A stretch of DNA of 8,092 bases from an uncultured Desulfobacterales bacterium (GCA_945787595.1 CALZJV010000557.1:1-8092); one strand, 5' to 3'; counted from the first letter of the stretch, positions 1 through 5,696 are shown. The notes: generated by a model not told the origin, from the letters alone. Program-made: numbers and translations.

Positions 1-504
1 TATGAAATAATTCTTGTACCAGTCTTTATCTGCGTCAGAAAAGACAAAATCGAAGGGGCCCTTTAATTCCTCCACAAGCTCATGGGCATCAGCAAGGCGT
101 GCATCGATATATTCAGAAAGTCCGGCCTCTCTAAAATTGGCAAGCGCCCTCTTATGTCGCCCTTCATCAATTTCAATTGTTATGAGTTTGCCCCCTGTTT
201 TGCTCAGCGCCCATGCTATCCAGATCGCTGAAAGTCCGGTGGAGGTCCCAATTTCGATGGCATTCTTGTATTTGTTTATAAGGACCAGATCATACAGGAC
301 TTTACCGTCAGAGTAAGGGACGTTCCAATCATGCCATGTGCCCTTACGGTTTTCCAAAAACATTCTAACTTTCTCATCAAGAGCCTTGTTATTTCTAAGT
401 TCTCCACAGTAGCCAGAACGAATTGAAAAGCTCAAAGAAAGGATTAAGGCAATCAAGAGAAATAATGTACAAGAGTTTTTTGTAAAACTGGTTATTTTCT
501 GCAT
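1..504 (-). CDS. Exported class I SAM-dependent O-methyltransferase (3' end outside window)
   Basis: The 168 visible residues fit the caffeoyl-CoA-type O-methyltransferase family, which transfers a methyl group from S-adenosylmethionine to a hydroxyl acceptor. SAM motif I is at residues 82-95 (AIEIGTSTGLSAIW), the acidic loop binding the ribose is at 109-113 (TIEID), and the DFVFSDADK segment with its metal/catalytic aspartates is at 152-160. Residues 11-30 form a hydrophobic signal-peptide-like segment after a lysine-containing start, followed by SGYCGE; the Cys does not sit in a canonical lipobox. The start is supported by a strong AAAGGAGGTGA site (517-527), although its spacing of about 13 nt is long. 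An upstream TTGACC (572-577, minus strand) could be a -35 box, but no good -10 follows. The coding frame runs off the left edge, so the C-terminus is unseen. Substrate unknown. Family sure, export likely. Confidence 0.9.
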   Translation of the reverse strand, partial: MQKITSFTKNSCTLFLLIALILSLSFSIRSGYCGELRNNKALDEKVRMFLENRKGTWHDWNVPYSDGKVLYDLVLINKYKNAIEIGTSTGLSAIWIAWALSKTGGKLITIEIDEGRHKRALANFREAGLSEYIDARLADAHELVEELKGPFDFVFSDADKDWYKNYFI

Positions 505-643
505 GTTATCAAATTCACCTCCTTTGATATTCAATCACAAACCTTTCTAAAATTACAATCCGCCTTCACCCGGTCAACCTCAATTTTTTGAAAAGCTTCC
601 TCATACAGAAGATCCAATTAGTCACAAAATTGTTCACACATTC

Positions 644-1033
644 TCACATTTTTTCCAGCCATCTCAACCATTGCCAACCTATAAAACAACCCAGGGCATA
701 ATGCGGAAAATCCAACCAGGAAAACGTGGTGCCTATCAGAGCGCTGCCGATAAAAGAAGATCGTATAATTTCAAGAAACTTTGGATGCCACAGCTGCAAT
801 ATCTCAAGAGCGCAGGTGATTATAAATACCCATACGGGGATTTTATTGATTAATTTTTTTTGGGGGAAAATTGCAGATACAATCAATATCCAAAATATTT
901 CATAAAGCAGCCCGGCGCCATAATCATGGAACCACCATCGACCAGGTCCCGGAAAAATCTTAAATAGAAGTCCGAGCGGAGTGACTGCTAATAAAGAATA
1001 TATGCAGCGTTTGCGAATTACATATTTTGTCAT
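644..1033 (-). CDS. DUF2809 family small integral membrane protein
   Basis: A 129-residue hydrophobic protein. It shows the family signature of Pfam DUF2809: a conserved acidic membrane helix (CALEILQLWHPKFLEIIR) followed by a small-residue segment (SALIGTTFSWLDFPHYALGCFIGW). About four membrane spans are visible, near residues 10-28, 39-57, 66-82 and 108-124. Function is unknown; some databases name the family after YjgA without evidence of a ribosomal role. The start is uncertain: an in-frame TTG directly precedes the chosen ATG, and no clear Shine-Dalgarno is seen at either. It begins 32 nt after the stop of the acetyltransferase gene on the same strand and is probably co-transcribed with it. 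Length is normal for the family, so the gene looks intact. Confidence 0.85.
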   Translation of the reverse strand: MTKYVIRKRCIYSLLAVTPLGLLFKIFPGPGRWWFHDYGAGLLYEIFWILIVSAIFPQKKLINKIPVWVFIITCALEILQLWHPKFLEIIRSSFIGSALIGTTFSWLDFPHYALGCFIGWQWLRWLEKM

Positions 1034-1065
1034 CAAAGAGCTACAAGTGTTGGACCTTATAATTT

Positions 1066-1839
1066 TTAAGTTTTCTTATTGTTCAATTGTATTCCAAAAT
1101 GATCCATTAGTTTATGCTTGAAATCTTTATCAGAAACAACTTTTGTTTTCTTCTTTGAGCCTTCGTCTGTGATCGTTAATGAATCGTCAGACAGGCTAAC
1201 TCTTCCATTTATTGTTGCCATAGTGCAGATGACTTCTTGTGTGAAACGCGATTCTGGCGAGGTTTGATGAAAAGTGCACATTTCGTCAAAATCCGATATT
1301 ATCCGAGGATGTGCTGTAAAACTGTATACATGCTGCCAGCTATTATTATTTTCTTGTTTTTGTAAAATATATGTATCTGGTGCTGAGCCAAAAGGTTGTA
1401 CTCGATACGTGCCGCTGATATCTTCGACGATCCCATCAGGCAAAGCGATTGGTTTTCTAAAGTTATCTCCAAATCCGACATCGACTAAATATTTGTTTTC
1501 TAAATCAATGATGAATGCCATATGGTCAAATTCGGGGGTAAACCTATCTATTGTCGGCATATAAACTCGAGCTGAGACAATTGATACAGTGAAACCCAAA
1601 GAACGCAGAAGCCAGCAAAAGAGTCCATTGAGTTCATAACAAAAGCCACCGCGGCCGCATGCAACAATCTTTTCGTAGATTCGGCCTTCCTCAAGAACAA
1701 TCTTTTTACCTTGATGAATGTCGAGGTTCTCAAACGGTACGGTGAGCAAATGTTGTTCTTGTAATTTTGATAGAAATGAATAACTCAGAATTTCAGTATT
1801 GTTAACCTGGAGACGTTGAAGGTATTGGATACTATTCAT
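1066..1839 (-). CDS. nat: Arylamine N-acetyltransferase (NAT family)
   Basis: Cytoplasmic enzyme that moves an acetyl group from acetyl-CoA to arylamines, hydrazines or related amines through a cysteine intermediate. The Cys-His-Asp triad is complete: C67 in RGGFCYELN, H106 in FDHMAF and D120 in VDVGFGD. These lie at almost the same numbers as in well-studied bacterial NATs. The N-terminal VPFENLDIH motif (34-42) is also present. At 257 residues it is slightly short, mainly in the third domain, but not broken. No Shine-Dalgarno precedes the ATG; a promoter candidate lies about 30 nt upstream. It heads an apparent two-gene unit with the DUF2809 gene. The natural substrate cannot be told from sequence; NAT-like acyltransferases also occur in secondary-metabolite pathways, but no such genes are adjacent. 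Confidence 0.95.
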   Translation of the reverse strand: MNSIQYLQRLQVNNTEILSYSFLSKLQEQHLLTVPFENLDIHQGKKIVLEEGRIYEKIVACGRGGFCYELNGLFCWLLRSLGFTVSIVSARVYMPTIDRFTPEFDHMAFIIDLENKYLVDVGFGDNFRKPIALPDGIVEDISGTYRVQPFGSAPDTYILQKQENNNSWQHVYSFTAHPRIISDFDEMCTFHQTSPESRFTQEVICTMATINGRVSLSDDSLTITDEGSKKKTKVVSDKDFKHKLMDHFGIQLNNKKT

Positions 1840-1870
1840 GGATTTAGTTTTTAAAAAGACTGTTTTAGAA

Positions 1871-1899
1871 CTTAGAACCCAGCGTTATGATCCGGTCAA
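1871..1899 (-). promoter_or_regulatory. Candidate sigma70 promoter for the NAT/DUF2809 unit
   Basis: On the minus strand, TTGACC (1894-1899) is followed after 17 nt by TCTAAG (1871-1876). This is a reasonable -35/-10 pair with ideal spacing, ending about 30 nt before the NAT start codon. It is read from sequence only; the -10 matches consensus at four of six positions. Confidence 0.35.
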
Positions 1900-1956
1900 T
1901 TGTGTTGAAGAAGCATTCAAAAGGGATACAAAAGAAATTACGCTCACCATTTTTAC

Positions 1957-2133
1957 CTATCCACCGGCGATCTTATCTTTAAATTCCCGATTCTTTAATT
2001 TAGTGACCAAAGCGTCCCTATGATCACTCTGAATTTTGATAACGCCATCTTTGACGGAACCACCAGTCCCGCATCGGCGCTTTAATTGAGCTGCAAGATT
2101 TTTTAATTCATCGAGGGAGTTAAGGGTTCTCAA
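1957..2133 (-). pseudogene. C-terminal fragment of a SUI1/YciH-type translation initiation factor homologue
   Basis: A 58-codon open stretch ends in the hallmark of the bacterial SUI1 (eIF1-like, YciH) domain: LAAQLKRRCGTGGSVKDG, then VIKIQSDHRDALV and a terminal AGG. Family members are about 105-120 residues and carry an N-terminal half with a Gly/Lys-rich GKGV-type strand. Here an in-frame TAA (2137-2139) comes three codons before the first possible leucine region, and no N-terminal half is recognisable upstream in any frame. The conserved C-terminal half is undamaged. Only a TTG at 2131-2133 could start it, without a Shine-Dalgarno. It is therefore most likely a 5'-truncated pseudogene. 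A functional mini-protein is possible but unlikely, since half the fold is missing. Confidence 0.75.
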
Positions 2134-2189
2134 GTTTTAAGGTTTAACAAGTATCGAAGTGTGAAGTTTGGTTAAAAGAATCCAAAATG

Positions 2190-2221
2190 CAAAAACCCCA
2201 AATCTATACAAGAAATGGGGT
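2190..2221 (-). terminator. Possible rho-independent terminator
   Basis: On the minus strand, ACCCCA pairs with TGGGGT across a 15-nt loop (2195-2221) and is followed immediately by a T-run (A-run at 2191-2195 on the plus strand). The stem is short but GC-rich. It lies downstream of the promoter candidate at 2291-2318. Confidence 0.4.
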
Positions 2222-2290
2222 CTTATGATTCAACCATGGTAATCTCCACAGGGTTTACCGTTGGTATCAAAAGTGAGCAATTGCTTTTTC

Positions 2291-2318
2291 AGTATCAGAA
2301 TTGATATTTTAATGTCAA
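2291..2318 (-). promoter_or_regulatory. Candidate sigma70 promoter, target unclear
   Basis: On the minus strand, a consensus TTGACA -35 (2313-2318) is followed after 16 nt by GATACT (2291-2296). No good protein-coding gene follows. The next features are a terminator-like hairpin about 70 nt downstream and then the SUI1 fragment. It may be the relic promoter of that gene or may drive a short RNA. The stretch 2134-2372 holds no other gene that I can see. Confidence 0.35.
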
Positions 2319-2366
2319 ACAAATTGTTCTAAATGGACTGCTGATAGCAGTTTAAGAATCCCTGAT

Positions 2367-2375
2367 ACCTCCTTA
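2367..2375 (-). promoter_or_regulatory. Orphan Shine-Dalgarno overlapping the UroD-like stop codon
   Basis: Minus-strand TAAGGAGGT overlaps the TAA stop of the UroD-like gene. It is a near-perfect ribosome-binding site, placed where a co-transcribed next gene would begin. No ATG, GTG or TTG start with a usable frame lies in the next 15 nt. This suggests that a third gene of the operon was deleted or replaced. Confidence 0.45.
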
Positions 2376-3398
2376 TCCCCAGGTTTTAGCAGTCTCCACC
2401 ATGGCCTGGATATTTTCCGGCGGGCAGATATCCGGTATGATACAGCCCCCACTTACCATCAATCCTCCGTCTCGACCAGCCTTGTCGATCACCTCCCGGG
2501 TTGCCTCCTTGATCTCCTCAGGGCTGCCCATAGCCAGGAGACCCGTGCTGACATTGCCCATCAGGCAGTATCGCGGTCCCAATAATTTCCGTGCGGTTTC
2601 AAAATCAACCCCTTCATCGAGACTCAAGCAATTCACCCCGGTTTCGGCAAAGCTTTCTATCCGGTCCGAATTGTCGCCGCAAACATGCATGATGGTTTTG
2701 ATGCCGGTGGGTTTGACGAGGTTGACCAGGCTGGAAGTCATTGGCTTGCCCCACTCTTCCCAATGTCTTTTGGAGATGGCGTCCCCGGAACTACTCGGGT
2801 CGGAGATGAAGAGGATATCCACCCCTGTGCTGATAATGGCCACCGCATATACAATAAGGCTGCTGAGAGCAATTTCGCAGAGCTTCCGAAGGGATTGAGG
2901 CGCCTTGTACAAATCCCGCATGGCGTTCTCGGAACCGCGTAGCATGGAAACGTGCCTGAATGGAGCCTGTATGTAACCGATAACCGGGACCTGGTGTTTA
3001 AACCGATTTTTCAGTCGCCGCATTCCTTCCAGGATCAGGCTCAGCCTTTGGTTCTGATACGGATCGAACAGCTTTAAACGAGACAAATCGGTTTCGTAGT
3101 TTTGTACGGCGGGGATTTTCACTGACGGCGGATGCCCTCGGGATATTTTGAGTACCGATCCCATGGCCTCGGATTCGGAATGACAGGCGAACATGTCCCA
3201 AACGCAATCGTAGCCAAACTTATCGACGGCATAAGTTTGGGCATAGACATGTCTTTCAACGCTTTCAAGTTCATCGATCAAATCAAAACCGGCTTGCTTG
3301 CTGCACCACTCACGTGCCATAAGTACAACGGGTGGATAGTCAGGCCGTTTACCGCTCAACACACCCATAACCCTTTCGTAGGCATTCATACGATCCAT
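2373..3398 (-). CDS. Uroporphyrinogen decarboxylase-fold, MtaA/CmuA-like corrinoid methyltransferase homologue
   Basis: A 341-residue protein of the UroD superfamily, on the branch with methylcobamide:CoM methyltransferases (MtaA, CmuA) and related demethylases rather than true heme-pathway HemE. The zinc ligand pattern of that branch is present: H238-x-C240 in IMHVCGD and C319 in SGGCIIP. The N-terminal MNAYERVMGVLSGKRPD motif is typical of the group. These enzymes move methyl groups from a methylated corrinoid protein to a thiol; the acceptor here cannot be told, and no corrinoid-protein or activase gene is in the window. The start at 3398 has a GGGGG site 8 nt upstream; an alternative ATG at 3389 forms an ATGA overlap with the upstream gene's stop. 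Either way the gene is translationally coupled to the 218-residue gene before it. Confidence 0.85.
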   Translation of the reverse strand: MDRMNAYERVMGVLSGKRPDYPPVVLMAREWCSKQAGFDLIDELESVERHVYAQTYAVDKFGYDCVWDMFACHSESEAMGSVLKISRGHPPSVKIPAVQNYETDLSRLKLFDPYQNQRLSLILEGMRRLKNRFKHQVPVIGYIQAPFRHVSMLRGSENAMRDLYKAPQSLRKLCEIALSSLIVYAVAIISTGVDILFISDPSSSGDAISKRHWEEWGKPMTSSLVNLVKPTGIKTIMHVCGDNSDRIESFAETGVNCLSLDEGVDFETARKLLGPRYCLMGNVSTGLLAMGSPEEIKEATREVIDKAGRDGGLMVSGGCIIPDICPPENIQAMVETAKTWG

Positions 3399-4042
3399 GT
3401 TATTGGCCCCCGATGTGCGGTGGCATCCTCGTCGATCCAGTCTTCCTCGGTGTAAGACATGCCTTTACGCCCCGGCACCTTGCGCGTGGGCCCGGTCCGG
3501 TAAAAAGTGCAGCTTTTCGGACCGTAGCAGAACGTCTCGAAGCGGTACCGTTTCTTGGACGGATTCCAGTGGTCAATGATCATCTCCACCGGCATCCGGC
3601 AACCCCAGATGCAGGTCGAGCACTTGGAGTCGTAGGTCCTGGTGTCCAGGCGTCGATGACCTCGGCTGCGATAGGTTTCCAAGTCTGGAGGCACGCCATG
3701 AAACGGTGGACCGATAGAGGGTTCCCCTGTGCCTTCTTTCAATATCTTTAGACCGCTTGTCTTGTAGTACCCGGCCGTCTCGAGCCGTGGATCAGGCACC
3801 GGATCTGATAGGCCGCTCACTTCCATGCCTGCTCGAAACCTATGCTTTTCACGTGCGGCCTTACCGATGGCGATCCAAAATTCGCCGCGCTCGTCGCCAC
3901 AGCTTCCTTCAATGCAAAGCACATAGCCTAGATAGCTGTGATGTCGCTCATCGAAAGAGCGCATAAGGCGGATGCGGGGCTGGACCGAGACAACTCGGCC
4001 CGACCACACGACTTTATCCTTGCCTACTTTGATCCTATCCAT
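3386..4042 (-). CDS. Conserved cysteine-rich protein of unknown function with possible OB-like N-terminus
   Basis: A 218-residue soluble protein; I recognise it as a conserved hypothetical type but know no assigned function. Residues 10-100 (WSGRVVSVQPRIRL, GYVLCIEG, EFWIAIG, GMEVSGLSDPV, SGLKIL) alternate as beta strands and could form an OB-like barrel. The C-terminal half carries C141, C144, C148, C172 and C178 (KCSTCIWGC and FCYGPKSC), a pattern suited to binding zinc or an iron-sulfur cluster. Between them is the strongly patterned MPVEMIIDHWNPSKKRYRFE. A basic GPTRKVPGRKG segment and acidic tail follow. The start has AAAGGA only 3-4 nt upstream of the ATG. It overlaps the UroD-like gene by 13 nt, so the two products probably act together. 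No signal peptide is seen. Confidence 0.8.
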   Translation of the reverse strand: MDRIKVGKDKVVWSGRVVSVQPRIRLMRSFDERHHSYLGYVLCIEGSCGDERGEFWIAIGKAAREKHRFRAGMEVSGLSDPVPDPRLETAGYYKTSGLKILKEGTGEPSIGPPFHGVPPDLETYRSRGHRRLDTRTYDSKCSTCIWGCRMPVEMIIDHWNPSKKRYRFETFCYGPKSCTFYRTGPTRKVPGRKGMSYTEEDWIDEDATAHRGPITWIV

Positions 4043-4105
4043 TTGTCCTTTTACTGATACGCCCCTGTGTCATTTTTCATTCCAGATGCCAGCCTTCACC
4101 AGCGT

Positions 4106-4119
4106 AAAATTTAAGGGAC
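4106..4119 (+). repeat. Left copy of a 14-bp inverted repeat flanking the RAYT remnant
   Basis: AAAATTTAAGGGAC is the exact reverse complement of 4470-4483. The two copies bracket the broken RAYT transposase gene (4158-4417) and are probably the ends, or end-associated repeats, of that element. Confidence 0.75.
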
Positions 4120-4157
4120 GTATTCAAATTTTAGAGTTTAACGACGAAAGCGCAGCA

Positions 4158-4417
4158 TTAAGTTTGGGAAAAAAATGATATATCCAATTCCGTCACAATA
4201 GCTACTGGAACATCGCCGGTTTTAAAAATCAGGTGGAAATGATTGGGAACTAAGGCCCATGCAAAACAGCGCGTTTCAGTGTTTTTTAATATTTCTCCCA
4301 GCCGCTCGAGAAAATTGCGTTTGGCGGTGGGATCCTGCAAATCTTAATTCGATCAATTTTTGGGGCGATGATATGCTCTAACTCACCGGCAGCATCTATT
4401 CGTGATTTCCTTGGCAT
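4158..4417 (-). pseudogene. N-terminal remnant of a REP-associated tyrosine (Y1/HUH, IS200-like) transposase
   Basis: The reading starts at an ATG (4417) with MPRKSRIDAAGELEHIIA, the usual opening of RAYT transposases (MPRKPRI-x-G-x-x-HHII). After about 28 codons the match moves to another frame (from about 4340) and continues with KRNFLERLGEILKNTETRC, then FAWALVPNHFHLIFKTG, which contains the HUH metal-binding histidines (HFH). After that the similarity fades into DISFFSQT and a stop. The region with the catalytic tyrosine and the whole C-terminal half are missing. So there is one frameshift plus a 3' truncation: inactive. It is bounded by the 14-bp inverted repeats. The plus-strand C-terminal RAYT fragment at 4643-4807 is in the opposite orientation and cannot be its direct continuation. 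Confidence 0.8.
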
Positions 4418-4469
4418 AGCCTTGCCTTATCATAACGATATAACATTGCAAACTTTAAATCTATAGGAT

Positions 4470-4483
4470 GTCCCTTAAATTTT
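4470..4483 (-). repeat. Right copy of the 14-bp inverted repeat flanking the RAYT remnant
   Basis: GTCCCTTAAATTTT is the perfect reverse complement of 4106-4119. A second, looser copy of the core (CGTCCCTTAATTT, 4485-4497) follows directly, so this end carries a short tandem of the motif. Confidence 0.7.
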
Positions 4484-4572
4484 CCGTCCCTTAATTTCCA
4501 CGATGCGTGGTCGGCCGCGGATCCTGGTCCAGGTGTGCCAGACCCTGGCCGAACCCCTGGAGCAGTTTTATT

Positions 4573-4624
4573 TTGTCGGACTAAGCTAACTACTTATTTT
4601 CAATTAGTTAATTTGGTCAGACAA
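4573..4624. repeat. Imperfect hairpin repeat: inverted copy (A) and direct copy (B) of a dispersed repeat
   Basis: Arm A is 4573-4592 (TTGTCGGACTAAGCTAACTA). Arm B is 4605-4624 and is complementary to A at 16 of 20 positions, with a 12-nt centre. Arm B is part of a 29-nt unit (4596-4624) that recurs at 5989-6017 with 27 of 29 positions identical. The first ten bases of the extended arm A (4572-4581, TTTGTCGGAC) are also the exact reverse complement of 6009-6018. Confidence 0.7.
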
Positions 4625-4642
4625 GCCTTTGAGCTACTACTG

Positions 4643-4807
4643 CGAGAAAATGACAGAAGTTTGGATTGCTATTGGGCAGTCAGAGAGTCAGGGCTGAGCG
4701 GAACGCAGGTCGGCAAAAAGTTAGGAATCGGTCAGCCGGAATTGACCCGTGAAGTTGTGTGAGGAAAAAAATTGGCTCAGGTTATGGATTTAAGCTTAAT
4801 AGAATGA
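4643..4807 (+). pseudogene. C-terminal remnant of a RAYT-type transposase with a nonsense codon
   Basis: The frame encodes DCYWAVRESGLSGTQVGKK, then LGIGQPELTREVV. This is the C-terminal helix-turn-helix tail common in REP-associated transposases (CYWAVRELG-type motif, then a DnaA-like Gly-x-x-x-Gln-Pro helix). A TGA at 4760-4762 stands where a CGA arginine codon is expected, and the same frame continues with GKKLAQVMDLSLIE to a second stop at 4805-4807, so a single C-to-T change probably broke the tail. Everything upstream of about 4643 in this frame is unrelated repeat sequence, so the catalytic domain is absent. The orientation is opposite to the N-terminal RAYT remnant. Confidence 0.65.
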
Positions 4808-4839
4808 GAAATGCATATATTCATGTCCCATATCTGCCG

Positions 4840-4873
4840 GAAATTGAAGCAATCTTTCAAGGACTTTAAAAAC
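4840..4873 (+). repeat. Extra copy of part of the antitoxin gene (34 nt)
   Basis: The segment matches 5548-5581 inside the downstream antitoxin gene with a single mismatch; the last 28 nt (4846-4873) are identical. In the antitoxin gene this stretch encodes the region of the presumed DNA-recognition helix (about residues 78-88). In the antitoxin frame the single mismatch turns an arginine codon into TGA, so the copy is not coding as such. It ends 4 nt before the candidate -35 box of the toxin-antitoxin operon. Confidence 0.8.
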
Positions 4874-4876
4874 TTA

Positions 4877-4904
4877 TTGAAATTATATAAAATATCTTGA
4901 TAAA
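4877..4904 (+). promoter_or_regulatory. Candidate promoter of the TumE/TumA operon
   Basis: TTGAAA (4877-4882) is followed after 16 nt by GATAAA (4899-4904) in a very AT-rich stretch. The -10 runs into the left arm of the 23-nt palindrome, which would suit autorepression. Assigned by eye; the -10 is imperfect. Confidence 0.35.
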
Positions 4905-4925
4905 CTTATCATCAGATGATAAGTT
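4903..4925. promoter_or_regulatory. 23-nt perfect palindrome, probable operator of the toxin-antitoxin operon
   Basis: Arms AACTTATCATC and GATGATAAGTT are perfectly complementary around a single central A. It lies 9 nt before the toxin start codon and overlaps the candidate -10 box and the place where a ribosome-binding site would be. The winged-helix antitoxin encoded downstream is the natural candidate to bind it. As RNA it could also fold into a 10-bp stem with a CAG loop just before the toxin start. Confidence 0.65.
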
Positions 4926-4934
4926 AAATTTCCA

Positions 4935-5294
4935 ATGGACCAGAAAAAATATTCGAAAGAAGATGCCGCACTTGAGACACTGTTGGATCTAGACGGCGAA
5001 ATTTTTCCAATGGATAACGGCTATTGGACCAAGTTCGAGGCATGTCGAGTTGCACCGACAGGACATATTCCTTTTGGAATCAGGTATTCTCTAAGTTTGC
5101 ATGATCGAAACAACACCCGCATTTTAGGGTTCGACAATGCCCATGCTCAGAAACCAAAAAGAAAGAAATATGGCGCGCGCAAAGTTACTTGGGACCACAA
5201 ACACAAGTTGGAAAAGATCTATATTTACGAATTCGAATCTGCAAGCCAACTTATAGAGGATTTTTGGGAAGCAGTTGAGGAAATATTAAAATAG
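4935..5294 (+). CDS. tumE: TumE-family toxin (DUF6516) of a type II-like toxin-antitoxin pair
   Basis: A 119-residue protein that I recognise as the TumE/DUF6516 family. The diagnostic stretches are LLDLDGEIFPMDNGYWTKFEA (residues 16-36), HIPFGIRYSLSLHD (44-57), RILGFDNAH (62-70) and TWDHKHKLEKIYIYEFESA (85-103). Family members act as toxins paired with a helix-turn-helix antitoxin; the target is not evident from sequence, and the conserved Asp/His/Glu residues would suit a nuclease-like active site, which is inference. Toxin precedes antitoxin, with a 24-nt gap. No Shine-Dalgarno precedes the ATG; instead a palindrome ends 9 nt upstream, so toxin translation may be weak. Length is full for the family and the frame is intact, which contrasts with the decayed genes on both sides. 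Confidence 0.85.
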   Translation: MDQKKYSKEDAALETLLDLDGEIFPMDNGYWTKFEACRVAPTGHIPFGIRYSLSLHDRNNTRILGFDNAHAQKPKRKKYGARKVTWDHKHKLEKIYIYEFESASQLIEDFWEAVEEILK

Positions 5295-5318
5295 ATTGAA
5301 GGCTTAGAGGGTGATACA

Positions 5319-5696
5319 ATGGCTAAGAAAACAATTAAAATCGGGATTATTTCTCGTGAAAATTACAAAAAGAGATCTATCGCGATTGCGAAGGGGGAAC
5401 ACAAACCCAAGAGAGGTGAACCAAAAATTTGGTTTGAATCCGTGCAGTCAATGGCACAGGTTTTGAGCAGTGAGAATCAGAAGCTTCTCAGAATCATCAA
5501 TGAACAAAAACCAAAATCTTTAAAAGAGCTTGAAACGGCATCAGGCCGAAATCGAAGCAATCTTTCAAGGACTTTAAAAACAATGTCGCGATACGGCATT
5601 GTGGAATTGGTTAAACAGGAACGGACAGTTAAGCCGGTTGTTAAAGCCACTGATTTCAAGGTTGAATTTGGATTGGATAAGTCGTTTGCTCCATAA
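5319..5696 (+). CDS. tumA: TumA-type winged helix-turn-helix antitoxin/repressor
   Basis: A 125-residue basic protein following the TumE toxin gene. It resembles the MarR-like 'HVO_A0114 family' of putative DNA-binding proteins, the usual partner of TumE toxins. Residues 45-100 form a winged helix: helices around SENQKLLRIINEQ and SLKELETASG, the probable recognition helix NRSNLSRTLKTMSRYG (78-93), then wing strands IVELVKQERTVKPVVKA. The N-terminal 35 residues are lysine-rich. The expected roles are to neutralise the toxin and repress the operon, probably through the palindrome at 4903-4925. It has a better ribosome-binding site (GAGGGTG about 7 nt before the ATG) than the toxin, fitting antitoxin excess. 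Part of its recognition-helix coding sequence is duplicated upstream at 4840-4873. Confidence 0.85.
   Translation: MAKKTIKIGIISRENYKKRSIAIAKGEHKPKRGEPKIWFESVQSMAQVLSSENQKLLRIINEQKPKSLKELETASGRNRSNLSRTLKTMSRYGIVELVKQERTVKPVVKATDFKVEFGLDKSFAP

Noticed and set aside
14..316. Open frame of 100 codons on the plus strand
   Set aside because: It is the antisense shadow of the O-methyltransferase, whose SAM motifs are plain on the minus strand.
1838..2023. Plus-strand open frame of 61 codons
   Set aside because: It overlaps the SUI1 fragment on the other strand and the NAT promoter, lacks a ribosome-binding site and resembles nothing.
2401..2898. Long plus-strand open frame of 165 codons
   Set aside because: Antisense to the UroD-like gene; its composition reflects the complementary codons and it shows no motif.
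4499..4588. Frame reading MRGRPRILVQVCQTLAEPLEQ
   Set aside because: It looks vaguely like a transposase piece, but is only about 30 codons before a stop and I could not assign it to any family.
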